From the NCBI GenBank assembly GCA_900317935.1, contig ONIU01000019.1, positions 1 to 41,652 on the forward strand: a stretch of DNA of 41,652 nt, written 5' to 3'. Positions 25,298 through 33,986 of the stretch are shown here, piece by piece (position 1 is the first letter of the stretch; each line of letters opens with the position of its first letter). The notes beneath the pieces were generated by a model. It worked only from the letters and a program-made list of their open reading frames with translations, did not search any database and was not told where the DNA came from. The stretch is from an uncultured bacterium. GTDB lineage: Bacteria > Muiribacteriota > Ozemobacteria > Ozemobacterales > Ozemobacteraceae. A program made the position numbers and the translations under genes.

Positions 25298-26062
25298 TTA
25301 TTCTGCTTCCATTGCTTTTTCCATATCTTCATCAGATATTTCAGCATTATGGTAAACGTCTTGAACATCATCGTGATCTTCTAAAGCATCGACAAGCTTC
25401 AAAACCTTAGCAGCAGCGTCGCCAGTGACAGCAACAGTAGTTTTTGCAACAGACATAATCTTAGAATCCTGAGTCTTAACACCCTTTTCTTCTAAAGCCT
25501 GACTTACTGTATAGAAATCACCAGGAGCACAGAAAACTTCAAAACCGTCATCCTGTTCCTTAAAGTCATCTGCACCGACTTCAAGAACAAGTTCCATCAT
25601 ACTGTCTTCAGTCTGATTTGGGTTTTCTTCTTTTGGAACAAAGAAATAACCTTTTGTTTCAAACAAATAAGAAACACAGCCTGGAACACCCATGTTTCCG
25701 CCAGCTTTACTGAAAATCTTGTTTACTTCAGCAACAGTGCGGTTAGTGTTATCAGTAAGACATTTGGCCATAACAGCAACGCCGTTTGCACCATAGCCTT
25801 CATACATAACTTCTTCATAGTTTACGCCTTCAAGTTCACCGGTACCTTTTTTGATGGCACGGTCAATATTGTCTTTAGGCATATTGCAGTCTTTGGCTGC
25901 TACTAGAGCTGTTCTTAAGCGTGGATTTGAATCTGGATCGCCACCGCCTAATTTAGCTGCAATTGTGATTTCTTTGATAACTTTTGTAAACGCACGACCT
26001 CTGATTGCGTCTACTTTGGCTTTAACGTGTTTTACTTTGGCCCACTTATTATGACCTGACAT
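25298..26062 (-). CDS. yebC: YebC/TACO1-family translation or transcription regulator
   Basis: Member of the YebC/TACO1 family, reported in different bacteria as a transcriptional regulator or as a factor easing ribosome stalling at proline stretches. The N-terminus MSGHNKWAKVKHVKAKVDAI and the GRAFTKVIKEITIAAK segment are diagnostic. NMPKDNIDRAIKKGTGE and YEGYGANGVAVM follow as in the family. At 254 residues it is of normal length, with an acidic C-terminus. A GGAGG site sits 8 nt before the ATG. A good promoter lies upstream and a terminator downstream, so it appears to be transcribed alone. Which of the two molecular roles applies here cannot be told from sequence. Confidence 0.96.
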   Translation of the reverse strand: MSGHNKWAKVKHVKAKVDAIRGRAFTKVIKEITIAAKLGGGDPDSNPRLRTALVAAKDCNMPKDNIDRAIKKGTGELEGVNYEEVMYEGYGANGVAVMAKCLTDNTNRTVAEVNKIFSKAGGNMGVPGCVSYLFETKGYFFVPKEENPNQTEDSMMELVLEVGADDFKEQDDGFEVFCAPGDFYTVSQALEEKGVKTQDSKIMSVAKTTVAVTGDAAAKVLKLVDALEDHDDVQDVYHNAEISDEDMEKAMEAE

Positions 26063-26094
26063 TCAAAATTCCTCCAACATCGGAAAGTAAAAAT

Positions 26095-26123
26095 ATTATA
26101 AACATAGTTTCTTTAACTCGCAA
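26095..26123 (-). promoter_or_regulatory. Probable promoter of yebC
   Basis: On the minus strand TTGCGA (26118-26123), 17-nt spacer, perfect TATAAT (26095-26100), about 32 nt before the ATG. Confidence 0.6.
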
Positions 26124-26156
26124 GATTTTTTTTGTAAAAAGTTTTTCAGTTTTTTT

Positions 26157-26246
26157 TATTCTCAATTCTCATCTCTCAATTCTCATTTTTATGGGTTCTA
26201 TTATTCTATTTATTAGAATTGGACAGCCTGCTTGGCTAATCAGGCT
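26157..26246. repeat. Intergenic repeat mosaic D: CTCAATT heptamers and a shared 22-bp word
   Basis: A TTCTCAA/TCTCATC heptamer run (about 26157-26190) is followed by a 22-bp sequence (26212-26233, containing GGACAGCCTG) that recurs exactly at 40193-40214. A hairpin AGCCTG...CAGGCT (26225-26246) covers the stop codon of the radical SAM gene. Confidence 0.75.
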
Positions 26247-27172
26247 CCACCGCGGTCAGTTGGGTCTTGAGCTAAAACATTGTTAAAACCAAGTTCATCA
26301 ACCAAATCAAGAACAGGCATATATTCATCAGCGGTTATTTCTCTACCTAAAACTGGGTCGCCATGAACCTTATAAGCTGGGAAATACTGACACATTATGC
26401 TTACATTTATATCTGGTCCAAGTTCTGAACGCAGCCACTTTAAAGAGTCTTTACTACCTGCCAGATCATTAGGCAATATAAGGTGACGAACTATCATTCC
26501 CTTAACAGCCAATTCTGTATCGGGATTAACTTCTAATAAACCGACCTGCTGAAACATTTTCTTTAAAGTTCTTCTATTTTCTTCAACATAATTACCACAG
26601 GAAGAAAGTTGCGCAGCAGGTTTATTGTTAGAATACTTTATATCAGGCAGATAGACATCAATTATTCCATCTAGTAGGTCTAAAACCTCATCTGTTTCAT
26701 AACCAGAGCAATTATATACCAAAGGCAGTTTCTGAGTTTCTGGCTTTGCATTAAGCCAGGCTTCAAGCAACATTGGCAAGACATGGGTTGGAGTAACAAA
26801 ATTAATATTGTGAACACCCTTTTTAGCAATATAATCATATTTTTCAGCTAATTCTTGAGGAGTCATAAAAACTCCGTTATCAAGCTGACTGAATGGAAAA
26901 TTCTGACAAAATTTACAGGCTAATGTGCAACAGGATGGGAATATAGCTCCAGAGCCATTAATGCCTGTAATTGGCGGTTCTTCACCATGATGCTGAGCCC
27001 AGGAAGCAATTTTAATTTTATCTGCAGTGCGGCAAAAGCCTTTTTCACCTTTTAAGCGGTTAACCCCACATTTTCTAGGACAAAGACGACAGCTTTCCAT
27101 TAGTTTATAAAAATATGGAAGCCTTTCTTCTACTATTTTTCTTCGTTCATTAGAAGTAATTATATTTTTCAT
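26240..27172 (-). CDS. Radical SAM protein, PFL-activase-like (PflX-type)
   Basis: Radical S-adenosylmethionine enzyme. The cluster-binding motif is C82-x3-C86-x2-C89 in SCCTLACKFCQN. Before it is a cysteine-rich N-terminal region (C28, C31, C35, C47; CRLCPRKCGVNRLKGEKGFC), and the GSGAIFPS segment precedes the cluster. This layout matches the PflX/PFL-activating-enzyme-like group, whose substrates are mostly unknown. The 310-residue length suits it. No glycyl-radical enzyme gene is nearby, so a partner cannot be named. Its promoter is close to consensus, though the ribosome site is weak. The stop codon lies inside a repeat-derived hairpin. It is divergent from dapA. Confidence 0.85.
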   Translation of the reverse strand: MKNIITSNERRKIVEERLPYFYKLMESCRLCPRKCGVNRLKGEKGFCRTADKIKIASWAQHHGEEPPITGINGSGAIFPSCCTLACKFCQNFPFSQLDNGVFMTPQELAEKYDYIAKKGVHNINFVTPTHVLPMLLEAWLNAKPETQKLPLVYNCSGYETDEVLDLLDGIIDVYLPDIKYSNNKPAAQLSSCGNYVEENRRTLKKMFQQVGLLEVNPDTELAVKGMIVRHLILPNDLAGSKDSLKWLRSELGPDINVSIMCQYFPAYKVHGDPVLGREITADEYMPVLDLVDELGFNNVLAQDPTDRGGA

Positions 27173-27213
27173 ATGTAACTCTACATAAAAATCTACAAAA
27201 TTAATGTGAGTTT

Positions 27214-27241
27214 ATTATAGAAATATTCAACAAATTGTCAA
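27214..27241 (-). promoter_or_regulatory. Consensus sigma-70 promoter of the radical SAM gene
   Basis: On the minus strand perfect TTGACA (27236-27241), 16-nt spacer, perfect TATAAT (27214-27219), about 42 nt before the ATG. It is the best promoter in the window. Confidence 0.75.
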
Positions 27242-27269
27242 TAAAAGCTTAAGTTTGCCTAAAAAAATA

Positions 27270-27298
27270 ATGACATTTCTATAGTGTGGTGATATATT
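27270..27298 (+). promoter_or_regulatory. Probable promoter of the dapA operon
   Basis: ATGACA (27270-27275), 17-nt spacer, TATATT (27293-27298), about 32 nt before the dapA ATG. It is divergent from the radical SAM promoter, with about 28 bp between the two -35 boxes. Confidence 0.55.
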
Positions 27299-27330
27299 AT
27301 TTTTGTTAGACTTTTATAACGGAGAATTCG

Positions 27331-28221
27331 ATGGGTATTGGCTTTCTAAGGGGTTCATGGGTTGCAATAATTACCCCTTTTAATAAAAACTTAAGAGTTG
27401 ATTTTGATGCCTGGAATAGGCTTTTAGATTTACATTTAGCAGTGGGAACAGACGGAATAGTTGTTTGCGGAACCACTGGAGAAGGAGCAACTCTTGAATT
27501 AGAAGAAAAACGGGAATTAATGAAAATAGCCCGTAAAAAAACAAATGGACTCATTAATTTAATGTTTGGAGCAGGAAGCAATGACACTACTCAAGCATGT
27601 ATTCAAGCTTCCGAAGCTGCTTCTATGGGCGCAGATGCTATATTGTCTGTAACTCCGTATTACAATAAGCCCCCTCAGAATGGCTTAATAACACATTTTA
27701 AATCAATTGCTGAAGTGACAGAACTTCCAGTTGTCCTTTATAATGTTCCTTCTAGAACAGGATGTAATTTACTTCCTGAAACGGTTGCAGAGCTTGCTCA
27801 AGTAAAGAATATCTGCGGTATAAAAGAAGCTTCAGGCAATCTAGATCAAGTTCAGCAGATTATTTCACTTGTCCCTGAAGATTTTTCCGTATTCTCAGGA
27901 GAAGATGCATTAAATCTGCCCATTATGATATGCGGAGCAACTGGAACTATTTCAGTAACAGCTAACGTTGCCCCTGACTTAATGAAACATTTTAATGATG
28001 CCTGCAAAAGAAATGATTGGGAAAAAGCCAAAAGTATTCACTATAAACTATTGCCTTTGCATAAAGCAATGTTTGTTGAAACAAATCCATTACCTGCAAA
28101 AGCTGCATTAAGTGAAATAGGGCTTATTTCAGAATATACCAGACCGCCTCTGTGTAATGCAGACAGCAAAACACACAAATTACTTAAAAAAATCATCAGT
28201 AGCTTTGGAGAAATGTCTTGA
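27331..28221 (+). CDS. dapA: 4-hydroxy-tetrahydrodipicolinate synthase DapA
   Basis: Condenses pyruvate with aspartate semialdehyde in the branch leading to diaminopimelate and lysine, so it feeds peptidoglycan synthesis. A TIM-barrel protein of 296 residues, normal for the family. Key residues are visible: VCGTTGEGATL, PYYNKPPQ, Tyr137 in YNVPSRT, and the Schiff-base Lys165 in GIKEASGN. GGAG lies 7 nt before the ATG. It opens a long plus-strand operon; its stop overlaps the cdaA start as TTGA, which suggests translational coupling of cell-wall precursor synthesis to c-di-AMP signalling. Confidence 0.97.
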   Translation: MGIGFLRGSWVAIITPFNKNLRVDFDAWNRLLDLHLAVGTDGIVVCGTTGEGATLELEEKRELMKIARKKTNGLINLMFGAGSNDTTQACIQASEAASMGADAILSVTPYYNKPPQNGLITHFKSIAEVTELPVVLYNVPSRTGCNLLPETVAELAQVKNICGIKEASGNLDQVQQIISLVPEDFSVFSGEDALNLPIMICGATGTISVTANVAPDLMKHFNDACKRNDWEKAKSIHYKLLPLHKAMFVETNPLPAKAALSEIGLISEYTRPPLCNADSKTHKLLKKIISSFGEMS

Positions 28222-29042
28222 ACTCATTGCTTAGCTTTTTAATGGCCGTTGTTAGAGATATCGGCTATAAAGATATTGTCGATATTATTCTTGTTAGCTA
28301 CGCAATTTATCTTGGACTTCGATTTATAGAAGGTTCAAGAGCTTTTAATCTACTTAAAGGCATTTGTATTATAGTTGTTCTCTTTGCGTTATCGCAAAAT
28401 CTTAATCTAAATACTGCTACATGGGTATTAGAAAAGCTTTTGCCATCAGGTGTCGTTGCTATTGTTATTATTTTCCAGCCTGAACTACGTCGTGCGTTTG
28501 AAGACATAGGTAAAGGCCAGTTCCTTTCTGAAGAAGCTATAGACGATAAAAGCATAGAAGAAATGGCTTCAGACATTTCAAAAGCTATTAATACTTGTTC
28601 TGAAAAACATGTTGGCGCCTTAGTTATAATAGAACAGCAAATTGGTTTAAAAGAGTATATTGATAATGGAGTTCCACTTAGAGCCGCTATATCTTCAGAA
28701 CTTTTAGGTTCAATATTCTGGCCTTTTTCTCCTCTTCACGATGGAGCAGCCATTATAAAGAACAATAGAATAGAAGCAGCCGGTTGTTTCCTACCAACAG
28801 TAACCAATCATAAAGAAGTCGCAAGAGAATTAGGAAGCCGACATCGAGCTGCCATAAGCACTTCTGAACTTACTGATGCTTTGATTCTCATTGTTAGTGA
28901 AGAAACAGGCACTATTTCCAGAGCAAAAAGCGGTGAACTAATAAGAGATATTACAATTGAAGAAGTTAAAAGACTAATTATCACTGCTCTAAAAAGAGTT
29001 AATGAAAATAATTCAGGTCGATGGAGGTTTTACAAGAAATGA
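28218..29042 (+). CDS. cdaA: Diadenylate cyclase CdaA
   Basis: Membrane-bound diadenylate cyclase that makes c-di-AMP from two ATP; the messenger controls potassium balance and cell-wall state. Three N-terminal membrane helices (about residues 20-35, 45-60 and 75-90) precede the DAC domain. The active-site motifs are DGA at 175-177 (SPLHDGAAII) and RHR at 208-210 (GSRHRAAIS). The 274-residue length is typical. The start is TTG at 28218, supported by GGAG 7 nt upstream and by the TTGA overlap with the dapA stop; the next ATG (28242) lacks such a site. YbbR follows with an ATGA overlap, the usual partner of CdaA. No glmM, the usual third gene, is present. Confidence 0.96.
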   Translation: MNSLLSFLMAVVRDIGYKDIVDIILVSYAIYLGLRFIEGSRAFNLLKGICIIVVLFALSQNLNLNTATWVLEKLLPSGVVAIVIIFQPELRRAFEDIGKGQFLSEEAIDDKSIEEMASDISKAINTCSEKHVGALVIIEQQIGLKEYIDNGVPLRAAISSELLGSIFWPFSPLHDGAAIIKNNRIEAAGCFLPTVTNHKEVARELGSRHRAAISTSELTDALILIVSEETGTISRAKSGELIRDITIEEVKRLIITALKRVNENNSGRWRFYKK

Positions 29043-30511
29043 AAGAACGTTTCTGGCTAAAACCTCTTGCATTCTTATTAGGCATTTTATCCTGGTTTTA
29101 TGTGAATATAATTTCGACTACACCCATTACTCGTGAATATAAAGTAAAAATATCCTATCTTAATAAAGACGATTCTAAAAACTATAAAGTCATTCCTGAA
29201 TCGCCTGAGGTTAAAGTTCGTGTTAAAGGCCCTAGAGGAGTCTTTATCCAGACCAAAGTAGAAGACAATACTTTTGCCAGCGTAGACTTAATTAATTGTC
29301 ACGGAGGGAAACTGACTCTCCCTGTTAATGTTATCTTCCCATCAAATTCCAATATTCAGCTTGTTTCAAAAGAACCGGCACAACTAGTAATCAATGCAAT
29401 TAAAATGACTACTAAAAACATAAAGATTAACATTAACAAGAAAGGAAATGTTCCTGAAGGTTACTTAATCAATGAGCCTTCTGTTTTCCCTTCAGAATTA
29501 TCTGTAACCGCTCCATCAGAATTAATTGACACTATTTCAGAATGCCGAATAGATTTATATCTGGATGATGTCAAACGTTCTATCAGCGAATTTAGACAGG
29601 CTCAAATTGTTTATACCAACGGGTCCATCGAAAGCGATCCGAAAAGCAAACTTATTACAATCGAAAACAATAATGTTAAATTGGACTTAGCCGTTAGAGA
29701 AGGTTATCCGGAAAAACAGGTAACCGTTAGGCCAAATCTTATTAACAAACCACCGGAAGGAAGAAAATTAGACAGTTGTATTATTACCCCAGAAAAAGTC
29801 ACTATCAGCGGCTCTGCCAAACTGTTAAATCGCTTGGAAGAGTTGGTTGTTGAACAGGTAGACTTAGCTCAAATACAAAAAACGTCTACTTTACCGTTGA
29901 ATGTAATCTGTCCTAAAGGAATAAAATTAGTTGGAATAAGTAATGTATCCCTTTCTATAAAATACACAGATGTTTTAGTCAACAAAACAATTTCAAATCT
30001 TCCAATTGAATTTACTCATAACGAAGACCAGATTATAGAAACAGATATATCAACATACTCTATTGAATTAGAAGGACTTATAGACGATCTTAATGCTACA
30101 AAAGCTTCTGAAATGCATAATATTATTCCATTAAAAGGGCTTGCTTCCGGAACCCATTTTGTAACAGTTGAACCGCCCTATGGAATATCAGAAAGAATAA
30201 AAATAAAATCCATAACTCCAGCTTCTTTTCCTGTAACTATCAGACTCATGGAAAAAGTTGAAGAAAAAGAAGCAGTAATTCATGAAGAAATCATAAGCAA
30301 TACTCAAGAATCAGATTCTAGTTCCAACAAACCCGATATTGAAAGTTCAAATAGGCAACTTTCTACAGCCTCAGACAGTATTAATCCAAATTCTGTCTAT
30401 CCTCAAACAGGTTCGGAATCTGTTAATATAGAACAATCTGAGCCTATACTCCCGTTAACAGTTCCTCAAAACGCTTCTTCTTCTGAAGCGATTGTAAATT
30501 CTGACCAATAA
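29039..30511 (+). CDS. cdaR: YbbR-domain protein, CdaA regulator
   Basis: Single-pass membrane protein that in Gram-positives binds and modulates CdaA. One membrane helix near the N-terminus (WLKPLAFLLGILSWFYVNII) is followed by about four YbbR domains with the recurring PEKVTISG/PSELSVTAPS type of motif. A Ser/Asn/Glu-rich low-complexity tail (last about 80 residues) is unusual and lacks a fold I can name. I chose the ATG at 29039, which overlaps the cdaA stop as ATGA and has GGAGG 11 nt upstream; an in-frame ATG at 29021 would lose that site. The helix starting close to residue 4 agrees with the family. Length is 490 residues. Confidence 0.92.
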   Translation: MKERFWLKPLAFLLGILSWFYVNIISTTPITREYKVKISYLNKDDSKNYKVIPESPEVKVRVKGPRGVFIQTKVEDNTFASVDLINCHGGKLTLPVNVIFPSNSNIQLVSKEPAQLVINAIKMTTKNIKININKKGNVPEGYLINEPSVFPSELSVTAPSELIDTISECRIDLYLDDVKRSISEFRQAQIVYTNGSIESDPKSKLITIENNNVKLDLAVREGYPEKQVTVRPNLINKPPEGRKLDSCIITPEKVTISGSAKLLNRLEELVVEQVDLAQIQKTSTLPLNVICPKGIKLVGISNVSLSIKYTDVLVNKTISNLPIEFTHNEDQIIETDISTYSIELEGLIDDLNATKASEMHNIIPLKGLASGTHFVTVEPPYGISERIKIKSITPASFPVTIRLMEKVEEKEAVIHEEIISNTQESDSSSNKPDIESSNRQLSTASDSINPNSVYPQTGSESVNIEQSEPILPLTVPQNASSSEAIVNSDQ

Positions 30512-30538
30512 TAGAAACTAATTAATTAAGGAAAGCCA

Positions 30539-32863
30539 ATGGATAGTACCTGCCAGCATTATATAAATATATTTCCATCCTCTACCAAAGAAAAAAAGTT
30601 AGATTTACTGACTAAAATTGCAGCCTATAATGACATAGATAATTTGCAATTTCTTATTTCCTGTCTATCAGATGAATACTGGCCTGTAAGGAAAAATGCT
30701 GCTGATATTATTCGAAAACTTGGAGAACAAGTAATACCAGCCTTATCTGCAGCCTTAAATTCATATAATACAGATGTTCAGCACTGGTCTATTCAGATAT
30801 TAGGCGATTTCGGCGCAAAAGGCTTTCCAGCAATTTTAAGAGCAACAAAAAATCCAAATTCTGATATCAGATTTTTCGCTTGTGCTGCCATAGGGAACTC
30901 GAGGGTTCCACAGGGAGTTACCCCCTTGCTTAGAGCATTAGGCGACCCCAAATGGAGAGTTAGAAAATCAGCCTCAGATGCTTTGGTAAAATATGGGGAA
31001 CCTGTTATTGCGCCTCTTCAGCAAGTTTTAAAAATAACCAACGACGAAGATATACGTTTTTGGACCATTAAAACTCTTGGCAAACTTGGCCCCAAAGCTC
31101 AGAAATTCTTATTAGAAGCTCTGCGTTCAGGCGATAAACAGCTTAGATACGTCATAGCCGCGGCTTTGGGCGAATCCGGTGACAAAAGAGTTATCAGAGT
31201 TTTAATAGAATCTCTTGCTGATACAGATTGGACCATTAGAAAAAGTGCGACAATGGCATTAGCTGAAATTGGTGATAATGCCATAGACATGATGTTTGAA
31301 TATTTACGAGGGCCCAATGAAGAAATTAGAGACGGTTGTCTTAGAGCTCTTGTAAAAGCTGGCAATGAAAGTTTACAGAGATTATTCGATGAAGTCATCA
31401 ATATGGATGACAACCACAGATATCTTATTAGAAAGTCTTTGGTTAAAATAGGCGCAAGAATTGTTGAACCTTTAATGAGACTTTTTAAAATGAATAATCC
31501 CGATATAAAAGCATTTTCAGCATCAACTCTCGGAGAAATAGGGAATCCTAGAGCTGTTCCAGTATTAGTCGGCGGTTTATCTGACGAAGACTGGAATGTC
31601 AGAAGAAGTTGTGCCTATGCCCTTACAGAAATAGGTGAAAGAGGTGTAGACAAGATTGCAGAAGCTCTTAAGAGTCCAAATGATGACGTTAGATACTGGG
31701 TTACAAGAATACTTGAATCAATAGGCGAACCCGGTGTTCCTTTCCTAGTTAATGCACTTAGAGACAGCAACAAAGAAATTCGCTATTTTGCAGCAAAAGC
31801 CTTAGGAAGTTCTTTCGACTCATCCGTAGCTAAAAGTCTTATTCTAGCATTAGCTGATGAAATATGGAGTGTAAGAAAAGCCGCCGCAGAAAGTCTCTGC
31901 AAATTAGATAATCTTCCAATCGAGGAAGTTATGCGCTTCCTTTCCAGCGATAACGAAGACATTAAATATTGGGTCACTTATGTAATAAAAGAAGTTGGGC
32001 ACAAATATGTCAGTAAAATTGTTGAAGCTATGCGCAGAGGTGATGCTGAATTAAGATTATTTGCCTGTCAGGCAGCTGGCCTTATAGAAAATGAACCAGA
32101 ACTCTTAGATGCACTTATTGTATCGTTAAGAGACGACAGTGAATGGGTTAGAGTTTATTCTGCTATTTCCTTAGGTCGTTCTGGAGACGAAAGATCTATA
32201 GTTCCTCTAATAAGATGCTTTTCCGACAGAAATACAGAAGTTCACCGCAATGTGGTTCAGTCCTTCAAGAAAATGGGCGAAAAAGTATTCAAAGACCTTA
32301 TCGAATGTATAGAAAGCGATGATCCTGAATTAAGGAAAAATTCTGCATTAGCCTTTGGAGAAATGCATGATGAAAGAGGCCTAGACCATATTATAATGCT
32401 TTTAGAAGACCCGGATACCTCTGTCAGAGCTGTAGCTGCAGAATCTTTAAGTGGTTTCCCATGTTCAAAGGCAAGAGCTATTTTACAGCATGCCTTAGGT
32501 GATTCTGAAGCAAGAGTCAGACTGGCCGCCATTAAATCTATTGGTAATCTCGGAGCAGAAGAAGATGCTCTTGCACTAATGATTTATTCAGCTAAACAAA
32601 AAGAAGGCCAAGAAACAAGAGCAATTCATAGAATACTTGGAGATATGGCAATAAATAATCCGGATCTTTTCATAGAAATGTTTAAAAATGAACAGATGGC
32701 AATCAAGAACATGGCCTATGAATCTCTTATCACCGCTGGAATTGAAGCACTTCCAAGATTAACTATAGTAGCTGCTGAATCAAAAGATGAAACTCAGGTT
32801 ACCTGGTGCAAAAAAGCAATCAAACAGATAAGAATGCCCAAGGAGTCTATGTTCTATGCCTGA
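30539..32863 (+). CDS. HEAT-repeat protein (PBS-lyase-type repeats)
   Basis: A 774-residue cytoplasmic solenoid built almost wholly of short HEAT/PBS-lyase-type repeats of about 31 residues. No signal peptide is present. The repeats are ordered in a longer period of about 91-92 residues, three per period: one with W-x-V-R-K (YWPVRKNAA, KWRVRKSAS, WTIRKSAT, WNVRRSCA, WSVRKAAA), one with D-I/V-R-x-W, and one with R-x-F-A-x-x-A-L/I-G. One period carries a fourth repeat. Such proteins are protein-binding scaffolds; the partner is unknown. AAGGAAAG precedes the ATG. The stop overlaps the dprA start by 8 nt, so it is translationally coupled to a DNA-processing gene. Confidence 0.88.
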   Translation: MDSTCQHYINIFPSSTKEKKLDLLTKIAAYNDIDNLQFLISCLSDEYWPVRKNAADIIRKLGEQVIPALSAALNSYNTDVQHWSIQILGDFGAKGFPAILRATKNPNSDIRFFACAAIGNSRVPQGVTPLLRALGDPKWRVRKSASDALVKYGEPVIAPLQQVLKITNDEDIRFWTIKTLGKLGPKAQKFLLEALRSGDKQLRYVIAAALGESGDKRVIRVLIESLADTDWTIRKSATMALAEIGDNAIDMMFEYLRGPNEEIRDGCLRALVKAGNESLQRLFDEVINMDDNHRYLIRKSLVKIGARIVEPLMRLFKMNNPDIKAFSASTLGEIGNPRAVPVLVGGLSDEDWNVRRSCAYALTEIGERGVDKIAEALKSPNDDVRYWVTRILESIGEPGVPFLVNALRDSNKEIRYFAAKALGSSFDSSVAKSLILALADEIWSVRKAAAESLCKLDNLPIEEVMRFLSSDNEDIKYWVTYVIKEVGHKYVSKIVEAMRRGDAELRLFACQAAGLIENEPELLDALIVSLRDDSEWVRVYSAISLGRSGDERSIVPLIRCFSDRNTEVHRNVVQSFKKMGEKVFKDLIECIESDDPELRKNSALAFGEMHDERGLDHIIMLLEDPDTSVRAVAAESLSGFPCSKARAILQHALGDSEARVRLAAIKSIGNLGAEEDALALMIYSAKQKEGQETRAIHRILGDMAINNPDLFIEMFKNEQMAIKNMAYESLITAGIEALPRLTIVAAESKDETQVTWCKKAIKQIRMPKESMFYA

Positions 32864-33983
32864 TAACAGATTGAACTGGCTTAGGCTGGCTTCAATGAGC
32901 AACTGGGTAGGTGCTACTCTAATGGCTGGGTTGATAAAGAAATATCAAAACCCGGCACTAGCATTAAAGGCTACATCTGCAGATTTAATGACAATACAGG
33001 GCTGGGATTCGCGCCGCACTAAAAAATTTGTTGCTGAAGCTCCAAAATCAAAACCGATTTGTTCCTTAGAAGAGCTAGAAAACAAAAACATAAGACTAAT
33101 CACTTTTACAGATAGCGAATATCCGGCAATATTGCGTGAAATTCCTGATTCACCGTTACTTCTATATGCTAAAGGCCAGGAATTAGGAGCATGCAGTCCT
33201 GCTATAGCTGTTGTTGGTGCAAGAAACGCCTCACAAATGGGCTATGAAGTAGCTCATGATTTTGCTTACAAATTAGCAAAAGCTGGCTTTACTATTATAA
33301 GCGGCTTAGCTTTAGGAATAGACACTTATGCCCACCGTGGCGCTTTAGAAGCTGGAGGAAAAACTATAGCTGTATTAGCTAACGGTGTCGATATTACATA
33401 CCCTCGTTCAAATGCTAAAACAAGAGAGAAAATATTAAAAACAGGTGCCGTAGTTTCTGAATATGCACCGGGTGTTGCACCACTTCCTTGGTATTTTCCT
33501 ATAAGAAACAGAATTATATCAGGCATGTGTATAGCGACTCTTGTTATTGAAGCAAGTGCTCGAAGCGGCTCATTAATTACCGCCAGATTAGCAGGCGAGC
33601 AGAATCGGGAAATATTCGCAGTTCCAGGGGGTTCTGGGAAAAGTCCTTCCCAAGGAACTATGGATTTAATAAAAGAAGGAGCAAATTTAGTAACTTCTCC
33701 TGAAGAAATTATTGACTATTATCAAAATTTGTTACCTGAAGAAAACCTAAAAAACTATGAAAATTTGAAAAAAGAGGAAGAGGAAAATGACAATAATCTA
33801 AATGCTGAAGAAAGAAAATTATTAATAAGATTAGCTGAAGAAGCTGATGTAGACAGTCTTTTAAGCGAAGGCTGGAATAATGATAAATTGTTTTCTTTAC
33901 TTTTACAGCTTGAAATGAGAAATTATATAGTAAGATTATCTGGTGGAAGATACCAGACTAGAAGAGAAATAAAAATAAGGTAG
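32856..33983 (+). CDS. dprA: DNA-processing protein DprA
   Basis: Binds incoming single-stranded DNA during natural transformation and loads RecA. The Rossmann-like DprA core has VVGARNASQMG, SGLALGIDTYAHRGALE, FPIRNRIISG and EASARSGSLITARLAGEQNR. A C-terminal winged-helix-like segment (about 315-375) follows, and an N-terminal HhH/SAM-like part (1-75) precedes the core. The 375-residue length is normal. No com genes are in the window, although the pseudopilin, secretin and GspF are of the class that transformation pili use; a link is inference. The ATG overlaps the HEAT gene by 8 nt, and the smg-like gene starts 3 nt after its stop. Confidence 0.96.
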   Translation: MPDNRLNWLRLASMSNWVGATLMAGLIKKYQNPALALKATSADLMTIQGWDSRRTKKFVAEAPKSKPICSLEELENKNIRLITFTDSEYPAILREIPDSPLLLYAKGQELGACSPAIAVVGARNASQMGYEVAHDFAYKLAKAGFTIISGLALGIDTYAHRGALEAGGKTIAVLANGVDITYPRSNAKTREKILKTGAVVSEYAPGVAPLPWYFPIRNRIISGMCIATLVIEASARSGSLITARLAGEQNREIFAVPGGSGKSPSQGTMDLIKEGANLVTSPEEIIDYYQNLLPEENLKNYENLKKEEEENDNNLNAEERKLLIRLAEEADVDSLLSEGWNNDKLFSLLLQLEMRNYIVRLSGGRYQTRREIKIR

Positions 33984-33986
33984 GCT

